Assembly: GCA_000310025.1 (NCBI GenBank)
Contig: FN648661.1
Coordinates: 10,201-74,200, forward strand
Reading direction: 5' to 3'
Length of the DNA: 64,000 nucleotides
Source of the DNA: Ectocarpus siliculosus
Taxonomy: Eukaryota; Sar; Phaeophyceae; Ectocarpales; Ectocarpaceae
Shown here: positions 45,488 to 56,957 of the stretch, piece by piece
Position numbering within the stretch: position 1 is the stretch's first letter
How the letters are laid out: each line of letters begins with the position of its first letter
Notes under the pieces: generated by a model
The model's database searches: none
What the model was told of the DNA's origin: nothing
What the model saw: the letters and a program-made list of their open reading frames with translations, nothing else
Program-made: the position numbers and the translations under genes

Positions 45488-46318
45488 GTGAGACGAGAAC
45501 AGAACCACAGCACTGTAGCATGGTCCAGTGCTGTCATAACATGTTCTCCGAAAGGCGGGTTTTAAAGCAAGGCGCTGCCCGCCCGATTGAAGCGGTGGAT
45601 AGGAATGGTAGATGGCGGAATTTTGTTTTCTCCCGCTCCTTTGTAGTTCGATCAACCCTTGGGCCGCTCTAAATTCAATGCGAACACAGAGTCCACTTTA
45701 TCGGGGGGGGATAAGACGCGAGAATCAATCAGCAGCACTTGCATGACCACAATAATTTCCAAGGGACCGACAGGCAGCACACGTTGAGAAGAAATCTGCG
45801 TGTTCTGGAGGTATGATACGATAGGCGTGACGTTCCGGTTTTCGGGTTCTCGTCGTCTCTCGTCGTGGGCTATGTCTCTCCAATTGCACTGTGAAGCTGT
45901 GAAGACCCCCTCCTCCTACCGGGGGCGGAATCGCACGACGCTGTTTCGACGACTCCTTCCCCACCGATCCGACCAACTCAAGGGAGACGGAGAAACTCAG
46001 AGAGAGAGGCCTCTTGGGTACTGACAGAACCAAGAGATTAGCCATGTACTCGGCAAGAAACATGTGCATGGCCGAATCCTGATTGAATTGAGCTGTGTCC
46101 GGGCAGAGACACTGTACGTCACCACCTCTACCTCCCCCGATCAAACCACAGCAGCACCGGGTCAAACTTCGCCTGTATCTGACGCCATCCCGCCGATCTA
46201 CTTTGCCTCGAAACTATATACCTCTCTATACCGACTGCAGGGCCCCTACGCGGTAGGACCGTTCTCTTCCCCGTCGGGCACAGTCACGGCGCCACCCTCG
46301 CCGCCCTCCGCGAGATCG

Positions 46319-49230
46319 ATGGCCGCGCCCGCAAGAAATTACCCGGGAGGAGATGATGCGGAGTTGGGGGAACTCCTGGGTGGCGGGCTCCACGACCTTG
46401 ACGACGAGGGCTGGAGCCCAGAAGACGCAGACCTGATGGCTGCCTTCCTTGAAGGTAATGATAGCTATACATACCATTAAGGTGACGTTCTTGCGCACCA
46501 GAATGGAAAGCACTCTGTCAACAAGGCGTCGCTTTGACAGTGGAGGCAGGAGCTTGGAATCGGGGATTTATATTCTAGAGAGAACACGTAGATGCCCGCC
46601 ACTAAACGCGCTCAATCAACATCATTCCCACACGGGATTCTCACGAGGAGTTGTTGTTTACTGGTTGAGATTCATCTGCAACTCTACGTGTTGGTGGTGG
46701 TGGTGTTAGTGCTCTGCTCCGTTCGTCTTTCGCAATTTACGCCTGGCGTGAGTAAAAGGTCTCTCACAACGCCAGTATGTTGCAGGAATGATGATCGCTA
46801 AAAATCAATACGTGTCTCATTTTAGTTTCGTACCAACTGGTACGTGTAGCGCTTTTCCTTGGTCACGGAGGGTGTCTCGTCCTGCATTTTCTCCCTCTTC
46901 CACTATGTTTGTACAAGCGCACACGTGACGGGCGGTCGTATACCACCACCCTGATTGAATGATTCCTTCTTCTCACCGCCGCAGACGACTTCTCCGGCGA
47001 AATCTTGTTCGGTCTGGACACCACCTCATCTACGACCGCCGCAAGCGCCGTGTCCGACCAGCCGGGCTCTGTTCCCTCGTGTCCCATGGCGGATTTCGAC
47101 GACCACACCCTAGAACTCCTAGCTTCTTCTGGAGTAATCTCGGGCGCGCCTGGTGTGGCGATGCCGTCGACATCTGTTGGCGCCGGCGCTGACGCCTCGG
47201 ATGTCGCTACTGGTGCCAGCGATGTGGGAGCGGCACTCCCTAGGATGCCCGCGACGCCTCCGGCCCCGGGGACGATGCCCGCCTTCGGGCTCACCCCACC
47301 GATCGCTACCGACACGTCGTCAGACACCAACGTCCCCCACCCACCGTCCATCTCTTCGACGCTGGCAGCACCGTTTACATCGACGACAGCGACACCCTCG
47401 TTCGTCTCAAGGCCAATCACAGACTCGGTGGCGTCGACGGCAGTGGCGGCGAACGCGGCGGCGGCGGCGGCGGCGATGGTGGCAGCGGCGGTTGTGGCCG
47501 GATCCACCACATCGGAGCTCACCACACCGACACCGCCGCCGGCCCCGACCTCCGCCCTCAACAACCCTGGCGCCTTCTTGGGAAGGGCGTCGTCGGTCGT
47601 GCTCACCGACCAGTCACCACCATCTCTGACGGCGATGGACGACCAAGTGAACTCTCCCGACACTGCCTACAACAGCAACAACCTCACCACCCCACCGACT
47701 ATTTTTTCGACGCCGGCAGCACCGTTTACTGTGACGACAGCGACACCTTCGTTCACCCTCAGCCCGAGCACAGATTTGGTGGCGCCGACGGCAGTGGCGG
47801 CGAAGGCAACAGTGGCAGCGGCGAAGGCAGCGGCGGCGGCGGTAGCGATGGCAACATCAGCGCCTTCGAAGCTTTCGAGCTCGGCTTTCGCTGTCAGCCC
47901 GGTGTCGGGTACGCCATCCACCAGCGAGGGGCCCGGCCCCGCTACTACCGCAGGAAGCACTCAGAGGCAATTCGGTGTGGACACCACCTCATCTACGACC
48001 GCCGCAAGCGCCGTGTCCGACCAGCCGGGCTCTGTTCCCTCGTGTCCCATGGCGGATTTCGACGACCACACCCTAGAACTCCTAGCTTCTTCTGGAGTAA
48101 TCTCGGGCGCGCCTGGTGTGGCGATGCCGTCGACATCTGTTGGCGCCGGCGCTGACGCCTCGGATGTCGCTACTGGTGCCAGCGATGTGGGAGCGGCACT
48201 CCCTAGGATGCCCACGACGCCTCCGGCCCCGGGGACGATGCCCGCCTTCGGGCTCACCCCACCGATCGCTACCGACACGTCGTCAGACACCAACGTCCCC
48301 CACCCACCGTCCATCTCTTCGACGCTGGCATCACCGTTTACATCGACGACAGCGACACCCTCGTTCGTCTCAAGGCCAATCACAGACTCGGTGGCGGCGG
48401 CGACGGTGGCAGCGGCGGTTGTGGCCGGATCCACCACATCGGAGATCACGGCACTGACTCCGCCGCCGGCCCCGACGTCCGCCCTCAACAACTCCCGCAC
48501 CTTCTCGGCGGTAACGACCGGATCCACCACATCGGGGCCCACCACACCGAGAACAGATTCGGTGGCGTCGACAACGGCGGACGCAAGGGAAACGGCGGCG
48601 GCGAAGGCGGCGAAGGCGGCGGTGGCGGTGGCAGTGGCAACATCAGCGCCCTCCAAGCTTTCGACCTCGGCTTTGGCTGTCAGCCCGGTGCTGGGTACGC
48701 CATCCACCAGCACCAGCGACGGCATCGATCACGCCCTGGCGATGGCCATCCAGGCCCTCAAGATCGCCGACAGAGCAGTGGACGACAGCCGCCTGGCGCG
48801 TTCTCCGGAGACGACCAGCGACAACGAGAAAGGCAGGCTCAGCACCGCGTTGGCCGAGTTTACGGAGAAGATGTCGAAGGCTGCCCCTCGTACGTCTGCG
48901 ACGGAGATGATGGACGCTGCGTTGGCTGCCTGCATGGAACAGCTCTTGTTCCTGGAGGAGCGGACGTTCGTTGAAGAAGAGACCGCGTTCAGCGACGACG
49001 TGGCGGTGCGGGCAGACCTGGGACGGGCCATGATGGCGCTCAACGACGAGAAGAAGAAGAAGAGGGAGGCGGAGATCCGGGCAATCCTCGGCGATGTACG
49101 GAAGCGGCGGTCGAAAAGGATCCGCTCGGCGGCCCTCTCCAACGTCAGGAGGGAGCGAGACGCCAGGCCGGCGTGGGACCACTTCTCCTTGAGGGAGATG
49201 TGGAAAGCGGGTGAAATCGTGACCCTGTGA
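46319..49230 (+). CDS. Ala/Thr/Ser/Pro-rich protein with internal duplication and charged C-terminal domain (793 aa)
   Basis: Two exons: 46319-46454 and 46985-49230. The donor GAAG/GTAATG and acceptor CCGCAG/ACG join in phase to give FLEDDFSGEILFG, and the total length is 794 codons including stop. The N-terminus (residues 1-60) is acidic. About residues 60-215 and 380-535 are a near-identical duplication in DNA (47008 and 47971 onward, spacing 963 bp), each beginning DTTSSTTAASAVSDQPGSVP. Linkers are Ala- and Thr-rich. Residues about 610-793 look folded: SDGIDHALAMAIQALKIADR, SPETTS, an acidic helix LFLEERTFVEEETAF, then a very basic stretch KKKKREAEI and RKRRSKRIR that could be a nuclear signal or nucleic-acid binding. 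Family unknown. Two other loci in the window (38.4 and 40.2 kb) carry inverted-repeat copies of parts of this gene. Confidence 0.75.
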
Positions 49231-50714
49231 GGGTGGGTACCCCTCGTCGGAAGGAGAAGCATTTCGTTGAGAATGGGGAAGAGGTCTACGATTGGTGTGC
49301 TTGTCGCTGGAATAGTTGTCGGCGTGTGAGTTCGACGGACAGATTCATGAGTTGCCGAGGTTAGTGTGGTTTGTGGTGGCGTGCTTCGACGGTGTGCACC
49401 CGTCGCTTGGTGGAAGGTGTTCCAACGAAAGGCGTGACCTATATGGTGTGGTGTATTCCACCCTGTGGAGAGCCTGGGGGGAGTGGGTAGAGTGGACAAG
49501 AGCTCAGAATTCGACCAAGAACGTCTAGCACTTGGGGGGTTAGGCGACAAGGCTCACAGTGATGACGAGACGTACTCGGAGGGTGCTTTTGCTGAATGAG
49601 TGTGAAGAGCGAATCGTGGACGTGTGGCGATTCCCGTGGTACCCTCTCGAGTTTGGTGCGGCAGGCTAGGCATGCGATGATATTGGGATTGATTTATTTG
49701 TGAGCGTGGGGCAGTGCAGCGTAGTACTCGAGTTTTTAACTGTTTGTTTTTTTTCATTTGTCTGGAAGTTGCGTTGCTTGCCGTCGTCTGTCGTGATGTA
49801 CATGTCTTGTCGTTCAGGCGTCCTGTGCATTCACCAGCTTGGATATGTTTGCCAGTGGGTGGAGAGGTAAGACTGGAGTGGGGAAGCTACGGGGTACTGA
49901 TACTTGGGGGGTGTTGCAGTCGCACCAGGACGAAGAAGGTAGCGTGCTACTCAACGCCATCGTTTCTAGTCACTCGCTGTCTGCCGTACACATCGTGGAA
50001 CCACTTTACCGGAATAAGGACGGACGAGGCGTGATGGGTGTTGACTGCCCCTTGCGTGTCTGACGGCTCCACGCGAAGGAAATAAAGTTTGTATGAAAGC
50101 GGAAGTAGGCGGAGTTAGGGTGACGAGCTGTACCTACCCTTTGTGTGCCGCCTAGATCTGGCAATAAGCAGAGAGCACTGTCCACATAGAGTGGTCGATG
50201 TTAGATAAAACGATACTAGCTATACAGTCGTGTCGAAACGTGTGTTGATTTTGGCTCGACGTAATCGACAGTTGCAGGCGAACACAAGCCGCCCCTCGCT
50301 CAATATGCAACAGTCAGGATAGAGATGAGAACTGAACGTGTGCGTGGTTGTTGTTTTTTTTAGTGTGAAAACTCGTGCCTGCTGGTACACTCAATACTGG
50401 ATGTATGTGATGATGTTACTAGTTGCATTCGAGCTGTTGTCGTTTGAGGTGTGAAAATTATGTGCTGTTTGGGTTGTCAGGGGCATTCGTAATGGTGGAA
50501 CGGCGCCAGAGCCCTTGCATTGCCCAAGGAGGTATGGGAGGGGGGGCGGAGAGATTCCTACGGGCCTGTTGTGAAGTGATGCGACTCAAAGCGTATGTGT
50601 CCAACCCGTGTGTTGATGTGCTGTTTTTATTTGCGAAAGGACGCCGGCCAATGTTGCGATAGTGATAGACAGCCGCGTTTGTTTGAATTAGATACGACAA
50701 TCTCGACGTAGTCA
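49231..50714. other. Probable 3' UTR and intergenic DNA
   Basis: No gene recognised. An AATAAAG sequence at about 50080 could be a polyadenylation signal for the gene ending at 49230, if its 3' UTR is long, but this is unproven. Confidence 0.3.
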
Positions 50715-53700
50715 ACAATCGTTTTCAAACCTGATTCGTCGGCATGCTGTGGCTGCAAGTCTTGGGAAGACTTTTCCATCTCCTTTGCGCAGCAGACACA
50801 GCCGTCGACATATCTTTTTGGGATTGATTTTCGGTTTCTTCCTGAGGTGGCTCTGGTTTTTTTCTGGTGAGAGTTTATCGGTGAGTTCGATATGTAGACC
50901 AGGGCTGAGGTCGATCGTGATTGCTCATTTTGTGTCTCAACAATCGTTTTCAAATCTGATTCGTCGGCGTGTTGTGGCTGCAAGTCTTAGGAAGACTTTT
51001 CCATCTCCTTTGCGCAGCCACAACCGTTGACTTGTCTGTTTTAGGATCGATGATTGGTTTCTTCCTGTAATGGCTCTGTATTGTTGCTGGTGCGAGTCTA
51101 TGAGTGGGACGATATGTAGACCAGGGCTGAGGTCGATCGTTGATATTGTTCTTTAACAATCGTTTTCAAATCTGATTCGTCGTCGTGTTGTGGCTGCAAG
51201 TCTTAGGAAGACTTTTCCATCTCCTTTGCGCAGCCACAACCGTTGACTTGTCTGTTTTGGGATCGATTATCGGTTTCTTCCTGGAATGGCTCTAGTTTTG
51301 AGGACTGATACCGTGTTTTTTTTGTTTACCTCAGCAATCGTTGTCAAATCTGATTCGTCGGCATGTTGTAGCTGAAAGTCTCAGGAAGACTTTTCCGTCT
51401 CCTTTGCGCAGCCACAACCGTTGACTTGTCTGTTTTGGGATCGATGATTGGTTTCTTCATGAGATGGGCTGTTCAGTTTCTGGTGTGAGCCTACGGCCGA
51501 GGACTGATACCGTGTTTTTTGTTGGTTTACCTTCACAATCGTTTATCAAGTCAGATTCGCCGATGTGTTGTGGCTGCAAGTCTCAGGAAGACTTTTCCAT
51601 CTCCTTTGCGCAGCCACAACCGTTGACTTGTGTGTTTTCGGATCGATTATCGCTTTCTTCCTGAGATGGCGCTGGATTTGGTGCGAGTCTATGGGTGGGA
51701 ACGATATGTAGACCAGGGCTGAGGTCGATCGATATTGTTCTTTAACAATCGTTTTCAAATCTGATTCGTCGGCATCTTGTGGCTGAAAGTCTCAGGAAGA
51801 CTTTTCCATCTCCTTTGCGCAGCCACAACCGTTGACTTGTCTGTTTTGGGATCGATTATCGGTTTCTTCCTGGAATGGCTCTAGTTTTGAGGACTGATAC
51901 CGTGTTTTTTTTTGTTTACCTCAGCAATCGTTGTCAAATCTGATTCGTCGGCATCTTGTGGCTGCAAGTCTTAGGAAGACTTTTCCATCTCCTTTGCGCA
52001 GCCACAACCGTTGACTTGTCTGTTTTAGGACCGATGTTTGGTTTCTTCCTGTAATGGCTCTGTATTGTTGCTGGTGCGAGTCTATGGGTGGGACGATATG
52101 TAGACCAGGGCTGAGGTCGATCGTTGATATTGTTCTTTAACAATCGTTGTCAAATCTGATTCGTCGGGGTGCTGTGGCTGCAAGTCTTAGGAAGACTTTT
52201 CCATCTCCTTTGCGCAGCCACAACCGTTGACTTGTCTGTTTTAGGATCGATGATTGGTTTCTTCCTGTAATGGCTCTGTATTGTTGCTGGTGCGAGTCTA
52301 TGAGTGGGACGATATGTAGACCAGGGCTGAGGTCGATCGTTGATATTGTTCTTTAACAATCGTTTTCAAATCTGATTCGTCGTCGTGTTGTGGCTGCAAG
52401 TCTTAGGAAGACTTTTCCATCTCCTTTGCGCAGCCACAACCGTTGACTTGTCTGTTTTGGGATTGATTTTCGGTTTCTTCCTGAGATGACTCTGGCCTTT
52501 TTGTGCGAGTCTATGGGTGGGAACGATATGTAGACCAGGGCTGAGGTCGATCGTTAATTTTGTGCCTTAACAATCGTTTTTCAAGTCATAGTCGTCGGCG
52601 TGTTGTGGCTGCAAGTCTTAGGAAGACTTTTCCATCTCCTTTGCGCAGCCACAACCGTTGACTTGTCTGTTTTGGGATCGATTATCGGTTTCTTCCTGGA
52701 ATGGCTCTAGTTTTGAGGACTGATACCGTGTTTTTTTTTGTTTACCTCAGCAATCGTTGTCAAATCTGATTCGTCGGCATCTTGTGGCTGCAAGTCTTAG
52801 GAAGACTTTTCCATCTCCTTTGCGCAGCCACAACCGTTGACTTGTCTGTTTTAGGACCGATGTTTGGTTTCTTCCTGTAATGGCTCTGTATTGTTGCTGG
52901 TGCGAGTCTATGGGTGGGACGATATGTAGACCAGGGCTGAGGTCGATCGTTGATATTGTTCTTTAACAATCGTTGTCAAATCTGATTCGTCGTCGTGTTG
53001 CGGCTGCAAGTCTTAGGAAGACTTTGCCATCTACTTTGCGCAGCCACAATCGATGACTTGTCTCTTTGGGGATCGATTTTCGGCTTGGTCCTGAGACGAG
53101 CTTGTTTAGTTTCTGGGGTGAGCCTATTGCGGAGGACTGATACCGTGTTCATATTTGGGTTACCATGACAATCGTTTTTCGAGTCAGATTCGTCGGCATG
53201 TTGTAGCTGCAAGTCTAAGGAAGACTTTTCCATCTCCTTGCGCAGCCAAAATCGATGACTTGTCTAGGATCGATGATTGGTTTCTTCTGGAGATGGCTCT
53301 GATTTTTTGTTGTGCGAGTCTATGGGTGGGAACGATATGCAGACCAGGGCTGAGGTCGACCGTTGATTATGTGCCTCAACAATCGTTTTCAAATCTGATT
53401 CGTCGGGGTGCTGTGGCTGCAAGTCTTGGGAAGACTTTCCATCTCCTTTGCGCAGACACTGCCGTCAACATATCTCTTTTGGGATTGATTTTCGGTTTCT
53501 TCCTGAGATGGCTCTGGCTTTTTTGTGCGAGTCTATGGGTGGGAATGATATGTAGACCAGGGCTGAGGTCGATCGTTAATTTTGTGCCTTAACAATCGTT
53601 TTTCAAGTCAGATTCGTCGGCATGTTGTGGCTGCAAGTCTTAGGAAGACTTTTCCATCTCCTTTGCGCAGCAATAATAGTTGACTTGTCTCTTTTGTGAT

Positions 53701-54650
53701 CAATTTTCGATTTGGTCCTGAGATGGGCTTGTTTAGTTTCTGGTGTGAGCCTACGGCCGAGGACTGATACCGTGTTTATATTTGATTTATCTTCACAATC
53801 GTTTATCAAGTCACATTCGCCGGTGTGTTGTGGCTGCAAGTCTCAGAAAGACTTTTCCATCTCCTTTGCGCAGCCACAACCGTTGACTTGTCTGTTTTGG
53901 GATCGACGTTTGGTTTCTTCCTGAGATGGCTCTGGATTTGGTGCGAGTCTATGGGTGGGAACGATATGTAGACCAGGGCTGAGGTCGATCGATATTTTTG
54001 TGCCTCAACAATCGTTTTCAAATCTGATTCGTCGGCGTGCTGTGGCTGCAAGTCTCAGGACAACTTTTCCATCTCCTTTGCGCAGCAATAGCAGTTGACT
54101 TGTCTCTTTGGGGATCGATTATCGGTTTGTTCCTGATGTTAGCTTGTTTAGTTCATGGTGTGAGCCTATGGCCGAGGACTGATATCGTGTTTATGTGTTG
54201 GGTTTCCTTGCAATCGTTTTTCAAGTCAGGTTCGTTGGCGTATTGTGGCTGCAAGTCTCAGGAAGACTTTTCCATCTCCTTTGCGCAGCCACAATCGATG
54301 ACTTGTCTGTTTTAGGATCGATCATCAATTTCTTCCTTCTAACGCTTTTGTCATGTCTGGTACGAGTCTATGGGTGGAAACGATGTATACGAGGGATTCT
54401 AGCCGGAGTGGGGCGCAGGTCGGATTCCGGGAAAGGCCAGGTGTTTGTGCCGTAACAATCGTTTTCAAACCAGGTTCGTCGGCAAATAGTGGAAGCACCT
54501 CTTAGGAGACTTGTCTATCTCCTATGCGCTGCAACAACCATCGACTTGTCTGTTTTAGGATCGACTCTTGGTTGTTTCTTAGTCAGAACGTTGTTTGTTG
54601 TCGGTCTCTGGTGCGAGTCTGTGGGTGGAAAAGATGCAGTTCTATATTAG
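50715..54650 (+). repeat. Satellite of about 19 units (178-245 bp) with nested palindromes
   Basis: CAATCGTT recurs at 50715, 50941, 51157, 51335, 51536, 51746, 51925, 52141, 52357, 52571, 52751, 52967, 53169, 53380, 53593, 53796, 54009, 54211 and 54456. Two unit classes alternate irregularly: about 213-216 bp ending in a GACCAGGGCTGAGGTCGATCG segment, and about 178-203 bp ending GAGGACTGATACCGTG. In a typical unit GTTGTGGCTGC (51187) pairs with GCAGCCACAAC (51230). Inside that loop AAGTCTT-AGG-AAGACTT forms a second hairpin. Minus-strand frames of about 69 codons repeat across units but start at TTG and are taken as by-products. The ends of the array are more diverged than the middle. Confidence 0.92.
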
Positions 54651-55019
54651 ATCTATTTGGGGGCTGCTGTCTCCATGCAGCAACGCTATGCCATTCGCGA
54701 GCTAGTTGGTAGTAAATTATGATGTTGATGGGCTAGATTTTCAAAACACAAAACCTTGTTGGCAAAGGGTACAGGCCGTTGATTGGCGTGGATGTACTGA
54801 GAGAGCTTCATTCCCTTTCGGTGTTTTACTCGGTGTGGTGTACAAACAATGAATGAGCGTTAAGTGAAGTACAATAAATCTGTCGGTGACGCCTCTGCGT
54901 GGTCCCTTGGTATGGAGGAGGCCGAGCGAACAGGACTAGACCAGAGAGTTGTGTTTCTCTTTATTTGTCCGGCAAAGGTAAGGATATATCGCCCAAATTG
55001 ACCTCCCCCCTCAGGCCGG

Positions 55020-55815
55020 CATTCATTGTGTTGTCGGGGGACGGTCTATTTGTACATTCGGCACCGGCAGCGTGATAACGTGGTAAGACCTCTCGGCCTG
55101 TCGTGGGAGGAAAAAATTGTCATCTTGTGGACTGTGAGTTTCGCTCTAGCTCTGCGCATGGATGTGTCGTTAGCACCTTTCGATGTCATGAGGTGGGCCC
55201 AGATCACCACGGGCGGTAATTCATCGAGTGGGGTGACGAAACTAAAGATGGCCAAGGTTAGATATTAATAGGTACGGCGAAATAGTGTCAATCATGTCGA
55301 GGTCGTCGATTTCGGGCCCTCGTGTATCGCTCTACCGTATGTCACCGACAAGGAAGGGATGTTCCACATCCAGCGGTTGGCAGGGATGGAGGCACTTTGC
55401 AACTCAACGTGAGACAGTTCCCAGACAGTGCGGTCGGCATGTACAGTAGAAGGTGGCAATGCCATGTTCAGTCCAAAAACTACCTGCTTGCTGATGAAGG
55501 TGGTTGGCGACAGCAGTCGTTGCGCACGCCGTTGTCATCGCTGCGGTTGTTTTGGTCGAACCGCTCCGCCCATTCGATCCGTTTCCAAAACAACTGCCAA
55601 CATGTGCTGCACGCCTCAACCAACCTTTCGGTGAGGTGTCTCTTGTACGTACGTGAGGTATCGCAATACATCCGTGTATGGCCCTCCTCGCACGCTCATG
55701 AAGAACAAACGGCATAAGTTTCACGAGGTGCTCGTGCCCAAACACGGCGGCAATCGAAGGACGCTCTTGGACGATTTTCTGGCAACGTTCTTCGGTGTTC
55801 CGTGTTCCTCTTGAG
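55020..55815 (+). CDS. Possible exons of an unrecognised gene
   Basis: Three coding-looking stretches lie on the plus strand. 55080-55257 reads LSWEEKIVILWTVSFALALR...TKLKMAK, with a possible donor at AAG/GTTAG. 55270-55400 reads VVDFGPSCIALPYVTDKEG...RLAGMEAL. About 55660-55815 reads RNTSVYGPPRTL, then KNKRHKFHEVLVPK and LLDDFLATFFG, ending in TGA. The joins between them were not resolved and no family is recognised; a decayed transposon gene is equally possible. Confidence 0.25.
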
Positions 55816-56382
55816 TCTATCTGTAGAATACACTTATCTGCATGTATGGTGTTCTCGTTCCTTTCTTTTGGCCCGATCCTATGGTCGTGGATAGGTTGAT
55901 AACAACGACTCCGACTAGGGCAAGCGACAAAAGCTCACGTTGGTCAAGCGGCACGCGCTGCTGCCGCGTCGAACTTGGATCTTTCAGCCCGTTCCTACAA
56001 TTTCAACCGCATGGAGATCATATGTGGTATCGGCCTTGTATGTGTGCATGTACAGGCATGCAACTTTGGCACCAAGACGGTAACCGGAGCAGACAAGAAA
56101 ACTATACCCTATGTTTATTCCTCGGTCGGTCGTGTTGCACGTTACACGAGAGAAGAAACATAAACATATCCTTCGATATTGCTCCCTCCGCTCGATGAGA
56201 AGCCGAGCACGTCCCTTCTACCTCAAGTACCGCTGGCGAAGCCCAAAACCCTTCGGGGCATGTCGGGGAAAACTCTCCTGTTCCCCCTTGTCTCTGAGCT
56301 ACTCCGAGGGATAATCTCCCGGACCCTTACGGCTACAGGACGTTCGCACAACCAACTTGCGAGGTATTCACTCCGACAACAT

Positions 56383-56462
56383 TGTCGTTGTTGTCGTTGT
56401 CGTTATTGTTGTTGTTGTTGTTGTTGTCGTTGTGGGGGTGGTTATTGTTGTTGTTGCCATGT
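56383..56462. repeat. (GTT/GTC)n microsatellite
   Basis: Interrupted GTT and GTC triplets on the plus strand, with one GTGGGGGTG interruption. Confidence 0.9.
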
Positions 56463-56499
56463 TCCTCTTCGCCTTTTATAATCTGTACCACGGGCATCA

Positions 56500-56755
56500 G
56501 TGTCTTTCACAAACAACTATTTCCATGAACCTGACAAGAAAGTACCGGGTTTGTATTCCTGTCGGAATATATGCGAGGCGTTGCCTGACCTGTCACCACT
56601 CTACCCGCTGGAGAACAAAGACGATGCCGCGCGGTCGGTCTCTCGTCTGTGCGCGGTCAAAAACCTCGCTCGACTGCTAGCATATTCAATCTCGTTCATA
56701 AATGAAGATGGACTTTCTCAAAGTATCCCACCGGCATATATGTCACGAAGAGTCG
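56500..56755 (+). other. Coding-looking open frame, unrecognised
   Basis: An open stretch reading FTNNYFHEPDKKVPGLYSC, then NICEALPDLSPLYPLENKDD and SRLCAVKNLARLLAYSISF. The composition is protein-like rather than low complexity. There is no clear start, splice site or family; it may be an exon or a transposon fragment. Confidence 0.2.
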
Positions 56756-56957
56756 AACGGGCCCGGGATAGAAGAAGAGCGCTTACAGGCACTCTTACAC
56801 GGAAACAATCTACGCTTAGGCACAAATGCACATCTCTCGCAGCTACATGTACTCTCAACCAACGCCCGACGATACTCAACTACACTCGACTTGATGCAAA
56901 AGAAGGATTTTGTACACCTCGATTCCACACATACCCCCCCCCCCCTTCCCGCCCCCC

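Noticed and set aside
44954-45655. 233-codon minus-strand frame with long Val runs
   Set aside because: Val/Gly runs come from reading the AAC/ACC microsatellite in reverse; no splice or start support.
47153-47629. Arg/His-rich frames overlapping the 793-aa gene
   Set aside because: Shifted-frame shadows of the Ala/Thr/Pro-rich coding sequence; they repeat at 48116 because the gene is internally duplicated.
50627-54051. Repeated minus-strand frames of about 69-118 codons across the satellite
   Set aside because: The starts examined are TTG rather than ATG, the frames recur because the DNA unit repeats, and unit lengths not divisible by three break them.
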